DNA of 64,000 bases, from the NCBI GenBank assembly GCA_902613655.1, contig CACMHR010000001.1, positions 94,742-158,741 on the forward strand, read 5' to 3'. This DNA is from Anoxypelagibacter sp902613655 (GTDB taxonomy: Bacteria > Pseudomonadota > Alphaproteobacteria > Pelagibacterales > Pelagibacteraceae). Each line of letters opens with the position of its first letter. Position 1 is the first letter of the stretch. The notes beneath the pieces were generated by a model. The model searched no databases. It had not been told where the DNA came from and saw nothing but the letters and a program-made list of their open reading frames with translations. This document shows, one piece after another, positions 60,155-64,000 of this stretch. Both the position numbers and the translations under genes were made by a program.

Positions 60155-60370
60155 ATGAAAACGAAAAATATTCCAACTGATATAAAAAGTAAATCATTAA
60201 ACGAGACAAAATTGGAAATATCTGAGATTCTTGAAAGATTAGAAAATAATCAGCTTGATCTTGAGAAGTCAAAGAAGGACTATGAAAGGCTTTTAACTTT
60301 AAATAACCATATTGACAATCTTTTTAAGGAAAAACTAAATAAAATTAGAGACATGGGTATTAAAAAGTAA
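60155..60370 (+). CDS. xseB: Exodeoxyribonuclease VII small subunit
   Basis: A 71-residue helical protein. LNETKLEISEILERLENNQL then DLEKSKKDYERLL is the XseB pattern (short helix pair with ExGxxxL-like spacing). The frame is open further upstream to 60104, but the ATG at 60155 removes a non-family stretch and avoids overlap with the divergent Sua5 start. It precedes ispA and dxs, the usual xseB-ispA-dxs order. XseA is not in this window. Confidence 0.85.
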   Translation: MKTKNIPTDIKSKSLNETKLEISEILERLENNQLDLEKSKKDYERLLTLNNHIDNLFKEKLNKIRDMGIKK

Positions 60371-60380
60371 ATATTAAGAC

Positions 60381-61253
60381 ATGCTATCTGACATCAAAAA
60401 TAATTCAAAAAAAGTTGACAAATTTTTAAAAAGTTATTTTAGAAAACAGGACTTCTCAAATTTAATATTACCGATGAAATATGGAACTTTGGATAGTGGT
60501 AAAAAGATACGGTCTTCAATTATTTTAAATACTGCAAGAATATTTAATCTTAGTTTTAAACAAGTAATTAATGTTTGTGCAGCAGTAGAATGTATTCATT
60601 CTTATTCCTTAATACATGATGATTTACCATGCATGGATAACGACAAATTGAGAAGAGGCAAACCTTCAACACATATAAGGTTTGGTGAGTCCACAGCCAT
60701 TCTTGCTGGGAATTCTTTATTAACTCTTGCGTTTGAAATTATAGCTGACAAAAAATTTAATATTAAATCAAATATCAAAGTAGAACTAATTAAAAAATTA
60801 TCTGAGTGTGTAGGACATACGGGAATCGCTGGTGGTCAATTTCTTGATTTAAGCTATGAGAAACAAAAAATAGGATCTTCTAAAATCATAGATATGCAAA
60901 AAAAGAAAACAGGAAAACTTTTTCAATTTTGCTGTTTGGCACCAGCAATAATATCAGGTAAAAAAAACAAAATAAAAAAAGATATGAGTTTTATTGGAGA
61001 AGAATTGGGTTTCTTATTCCAAATAGCTGACGATCTTTTAGATATAAAGGGTACCAAGAAAAATGTTGGAAAACCTGTTAAGAAAGATAAAAAAAAGGGC
61101 AAATCGACAATTATAAAGTTATATGGGTATAAAAAAACTTTAGAGTTTGCATTAAAGAGAAAAAAAATGATAATAAATAAATTAAATAAATATGGAGTTA
61201 AATCAAATCAACTTATTAAAACAACTAATTTCATATTAGATAGAAGTTATTAA
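60381..61253 (+). CDS. ispA: Polyprenyl (farnesyl/geranyl) diphosphate synthase
   Basis: A 290-residue trans-prenyltransferase. GKKIRSSIILNTAR (about 40-53), LIHDDLPCMDNDKLRRGKPS (78-97) with the first DDxxxxD motif, and FQIADDLLDIKG near 214 with the second. It condenses IPP with DMAPP/GPP. The DDLPCMD spacing is the long bacterial type, and the following RRGKPST is typical of IspA. Its stop shares one base with the dxs start. Confidence 0.93.
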   Translation: MLSDIKNNSKKVDKFLKSYFRKQDFSNLILPMKYGTLDSGKKIRSSIILNTARIFNLSFKQVINVCAAVECIHSYSLIHDDLPCMDNDKLRRGKPSTHIRFGESTAILAGNSLLTLAFEIIADKKFNIKSNIKVELIKKLSECVGHTGIAGGQFLDLSYEKQKIGSSKIIDMQKKKTGKLFQFCCLAPAIISGKKNKIKKDMSFIGEELGFLFQIADDLLDIKGTKKNVGKPVKKDKKKGKSTIIKLYGYKKTLEFALKRKKMIINKLNKYGVKSNQLIKTTNFILDRSY

Positions 61254-63169
61254 TGGCTGAAAAATTATTAGATAAAATAAATTATCCTTCTGACTTAAGA
61301 AAACTTAAAAAGAGTCAGCTAGAACAAGTGTCTAATGAACTAAGAAACGAGCTTATTGATGTTGTTTCAGAGACTGGCGGTCATTTAGGCGCCGGTCTAG
61401 GAGTTGTGGAGTTAACTGTTGCCCTCCACTATGTCTTTAATACCCCAAATGATAAGCTTGTTTGGGATGTTGGTCACCAATGCTATCCACATAAAATAAT
61501 TACAGGTAGAAAAGAAAGAATTAAAACCTTGAGAAAAGGTGGTGGACTATCAGGATTTACAAAAAGATCAGAAAGTGAGTATGATCCATTTGGTGCAGCA
61601 CATAGCTCAACTTCAATTTCTTCAACTCTTGGAATGGCAACTGCAAAAAAATTATCAAACGATAAAAATAATGTGGTCGCTGTGATAGGAGACGGGGCAA
61701 TGAGTGCTGGAATGGCATATGAAGCTATGAACAATGCTGGCGCAATGAAATCTAAACTTATAGTAATTTTAAATGACAATGATATGTCAATAGCTCCTCC
61801 AGTTGGTGCTATGAGTAAATACCTTGCTAGATTATTGTCAGGTAAAATTTACTTTAGTTTAAGAGAAACAATTAAATTAATAATTTCTGCTTTTTCAAAA
61901 AGATTTTCAAAAAAAGCTGGAAAAGCCGAAGATATGTTTCGTAGCATGGTAACAGGTGGAACACTATTTAATGAGCTTGGATTTTATTATATTGGTCCAA
62001 TCGACGGACATGATATTAAAAATATGGTGACTATTATGGAAAATGTTAAAAATTCATCATATGACGGTCCCATATTAATTCATGCAATTACAAAAAAAGG
62101 AAAAGGATATAAGCCCGCCGAACAGTCAGGTGACAAATACCATGGAGTATCAAAATTCAATGTTCAAACAGGAGAACAATCTAAAGGAAAATCAAAATCA
62201 CCGTCTTATACAAAAGTCTTTGCTAATACATTAATTAAACATGCAGAAAATGATACAAAGATAGTCGCAATCACGGGAGCAATGCCTTCAGGAACTGGCT
62301 TAGACTTATTTGAAAAAAAATTTCCAGAAAGAATGTTTGACGTAGGTATTGCGGAACAACACGGAGTTACTTTTGCTGCTGGATTAGCTACTGAGGGTTA
62401 TAAGCCCTATGCAGCGATATACTCAACTTTTTTACAAAGAGCTTATGACCAAGTGGTTCATGATGTAGCAATACAATCATTACCAGTCAGATTTGCAATC
62501 GATAGAGCAGGTTTAGTTGGAGCTGATGGCCCAACCCACGCAGGATCATTTGACGTTACCTACTTATCGACCTTACCTAATTTTGTTGTAATGGCCGCAA
62601 GTGATGAAGCAGAATTAGTAAGGATGATTAATACATCTGTAAATATTAATGATAAACCTTCTGCCTTTAGGTATCCAAGGGGTAATGGTATTGGTGTTGA
62701 TCTACCAAATATTAAAGAAACTCTACAAATAGGTAAGGGAAGGTTGGTTTTACAAGGCAAACATATTGCAATACTAAATTTTGGGGCAAGATTAAATGAG
62801 TGCAAGAAAGCCTCAGACATTTTAAAAAAAAGAGGTATATCGACAAGTATTTTTGATGCTAGATTTTCCAAACCATTAGACGAGCAATCAATTATTGAAT
62901 TGGCTTCAAGCCATGAAGCAATTTTAACTATAGAGGAAGGATCAATAGGTGGTTTTGGATCGCATGTATCAAAATTGTTATCTGAAAGAGGATTTTTTGA
63001 TAAAGGACTAAAATTTAGATCAATGTTTTTACCTGATAAATTTTTAGACCAAGATACTCCTGAAAATATGTACAAATACGCAGGTATGGATTGTGATAGT
63101 ATAGTTCAAAAAATTGAGAACGTTCTAAATTCTAATATTGTTATTGCCAAAAATAAAAACTTTTCTTAA
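61253..63169 (+). CDS. dxs: 1-deoxy-D-xylulose-5-phosphate synthase
   Basis: A 638-residue thiamine-diphosphate enzyme that starts the MEP isoprenoid pathway from pyruvate and GAP. GGHLGAGLGVVELTVALHYV, WDVGHQCYPHKIITGR and VIGDGAMSAGMAYEAMNNAG (TPP GDG motif) open the fold. FDVGIAEQHGVTFAAGLAT, RAGLVGADGPTHAG and IEEGSIGGFGSHV follow. It overlaps aroC by 4 bp tail-to-tail. Confidence 0.97.
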   Translation: MAEKLLDKINYPSDLRKLKKSQLEQVSNELRNELIDVVSETGGHLGAGLGVVELTVALHYVFNTPNDKLVWDVGHQCYPHKIITGRKERIKTLRKGGGLSGFTKRSESEYDPFGAAHSSTSISSTLGMATAKKLSNDKNNVVAVIGDGAMSAGMAYEAMNNAGAMKSKLIVILNDNDMSIAPPVGAMSKYLARLLSGKIYFSLRETIKLIISAFSKRFSKKAGKAEDMFRSMVTGGTLFNELGFYYIGPIDGHDIKNMVTIMENVKNSSYDGPILIHAITKKGKGYKPAEQSGDKYHGVSKFNVQTGEQSKGKSKSPSYTKVFANTLIKHAENDTKIVAITGAMPSGTGLDLFEKKFPERMFDVGIAEQHGVTFAAGLATEGYKPYAAIYSTFLQRAYDQVVHDVAIQSLPVRFAIDRAGLVGADGPTHAGSFDVTYLSTLPNFVVMAASDEAELVRMINTSVNINDKPSAFRYPRGNGIGVDLPNIKETLQIGKGRLVLQGKHIAILNFGARLNECKKASDILKKRGISTSIFDARFSKPLDEQSIIELASSHEAILTIEEGSIGGFGSHVSKLLSERGFFDKGLKFRSMFLPDKFLDQDTPENMYKYAGMDCDSIVQKIENVLNSNIVIAKNKNFS

Positions 63170-64000
63170 CCACATTGAGCTTTATTCATCAGATAGTGAT
63201 CTAACAATACACAAGATAACATTGCTTCTCCGATTGGAACGGCTCTTATCCCTACGCAGGGATCATGTCGTCCTCTAACTGAAATTTTTGTATTTTTACC
63301 TTTTTTATCAATTGTTTCTCTACTATTAATAATAGAAGAAGTTGGTTTAACCGAAAAAGATGCAATTATTTCCTGACCAGAAGATATACCTCCTAAAATT
63401 CCACCAGCATTATTACTTTTAAATTTAATTTTTCCTGATTTAGATCTTATTTCATCTGAGTTTTCTTCTCCCGATAAATAAGCAGAGGACATTCCGGCAC
63501 CAATATTTACTCCCTTAACAGCATTTATACTTATAAGTGCTGCTGCTATGTCAGAATCTAATTTTGAGTAAATAGGTGCTCCAAGGCCTGCGGGTACACC
63601 TCGAGCTCTTATCTCAATAATAGCTCCACAAGATGAACCGGATTTTCTTACTGCCAAAAGATATTTTTCCCAGATTTTAACAGATTTTTTATCAGGACAA
63701 AAAAAAGGATTTTTATTAATTTGATTATCATCCCAATTATTTATATCACAACCCATCAAACCGAGTTGGGTAACGCCACCAATTACATTAAAATTTTTTC
63801 CAATTAATTTTTTTAGCACTTTTTTAGCAATAGCCCCTGCCGCAACTCTCGATGCAGTTTCCCTAGCCGATTGTCTACCACCACCTCTGAAATCTCTTAT
63901 TCCATATTTTTTAAAATATGTAAAATCTGCATGACCAGGCCTAAATTTATTTTTAATAGACTCATAATCCCTAGATCTTTTATCCTCGTTTTTAATTATT
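63166..64000 (-). CDS. aroC: Chorismate synthase, 5' part beyond the window
   Basis: The leftward frame stays open to the window edge, so the start lies beyond 64000. The visible part has about 277 codons of a family of about 360. From the edge inward it reads KNEDKRSRDYESIKNKFRPG, then HADFTYFKKYGIRDFRGGGR and QSARETASRVAAGAIAKKV, all chorismate synthase core motifs. Near the end it shows SVRGRHDPCVGIRAVPIGEA and MLSCVLLDHYLMNKAQCG. It makes chorismate from EPSP using FMNH2. It converges on dxs. Confidence 0.95.
   Translation of the reverse strand, partial: IIKNEDKRSRDYESIKNKFRPGHADFTYFKKYGIRDFRGGGRQSARETASRVAAGAIAKKVLKKLIGKNFNVIGGVTQLGLMGCDINNWDDNQINKNPFFCPDKKSVKIWEKYLLAVRKSGSSCGAIIEIRARGVPAGLGAPIYSKLDSDIAAALISINAVKGVNIGAGMSSAYLSGEENSDEIRSKSGKIKFKSNNAGGILGGISSGQEIIASFSVKPTSSIINSRETIDKKGKNTKISVRGRHDPCVGIRAVPIGEAMLSCVLLDHYLMNKAQCG

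Overview
The window looks like a chromosome segment of a SAR11 alphaproteobacterium (Candidatus Pelagibacter or a close relative). The evidence is strongly AT-rich DNA, lysine/isoleucine/asparagine-rich proteins, very short or overlapping gene junctions, an alphaproteobacterial gene order (zapA-fau, yebC-ruvC-tolQRAB-pal-cpoB-tilS-ftsH-folP-glmM, a TrcR/DUF1013 regulator), Cys-less L36 and L31, and a lone 5S rRNA gene bordered by cell-surface genes. In described SAR11 genomes a large hypervariable surface island separates the 16S-23S genes from 5S.

Layout. 1-6.5 kb: tail of a surface-polysaccharide island (CDP-sugar synthesis, three GT2 glycosyltransferases, tRNA-Val, a possible acyltransferase). 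6.6-10.4 kb: 5S rRNA, rpmJ, the three-gene proton-translocating transhydrogenase, a small transaldolase-family protein. 10.3-14 kb: metabolic singletons, including a divergent PanB-like protein bracketed by a 49-bp imperfect direct repeat. 14-26 kb: a Liv-type ABC transporter split into divergent halves (livJ-livM-livG leftward, livF-livH rightward). The rightward half runs into a tightly overlapping catabolic operon: ketopantoate-reductase-like, acyl-CoA synthetase, crotonase, enolase-superfamily, CitE-like and Gfo/Idh genes. Next come a FAH-family hydratase and a DUF1907 protein.

27.1-30.2 kb is the most unusual part. Two small elements (1,871 and 1,167 bp) sit in tandem at the 3' end of the initiator tRNA-fMet gene. 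Each starts with an identical 52-bp copy of the tRNA 3' part, followed by a 129-nt leader conserved right up to the start codon of the first cargo gene. Each ends with a conserved 67-bp sequence. Both ends carry paired TGTGTCAG octamers exactly 11 bp apart. Cargo differs completely: an acidic coiled-coil-like protein plus a membrane protein in one, and a PD-(D/E)XK-like protein, a small lipoprotein and a tiny acidic protein in the other. Neither element encodes a recombinase. They look like non-autonomous integrative cassettes.

30.2-38.3 kb (leftward): tkt-pgk-fba-thiE-efp-inositol phosphatase-rpmE-trcR-purE, then rpsU (apparent ATT start)-cspA-tRNA-fMet. 38.3-54.1 kb (rightward): cell division, folate, recombination, the Tol-Pal envelope system, tilS, ftsH, folP, glmM, thiD, purA. 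54.1-64 kb: rpoH, an rluD-like gene, tRNA-Arg, a small accessory group (GT17 glycosyltransferase, Fe(II)/2OG-type oxygenase, ABC-2 exporter), Sua5, and the xseB-ispA-dxs isoprenoid cluster. It ends in aroC, which is cut by the window edge.

Everything was read by eye from the sequence and translations. No database or alignment program was used, so family names rest on remembered motifs.
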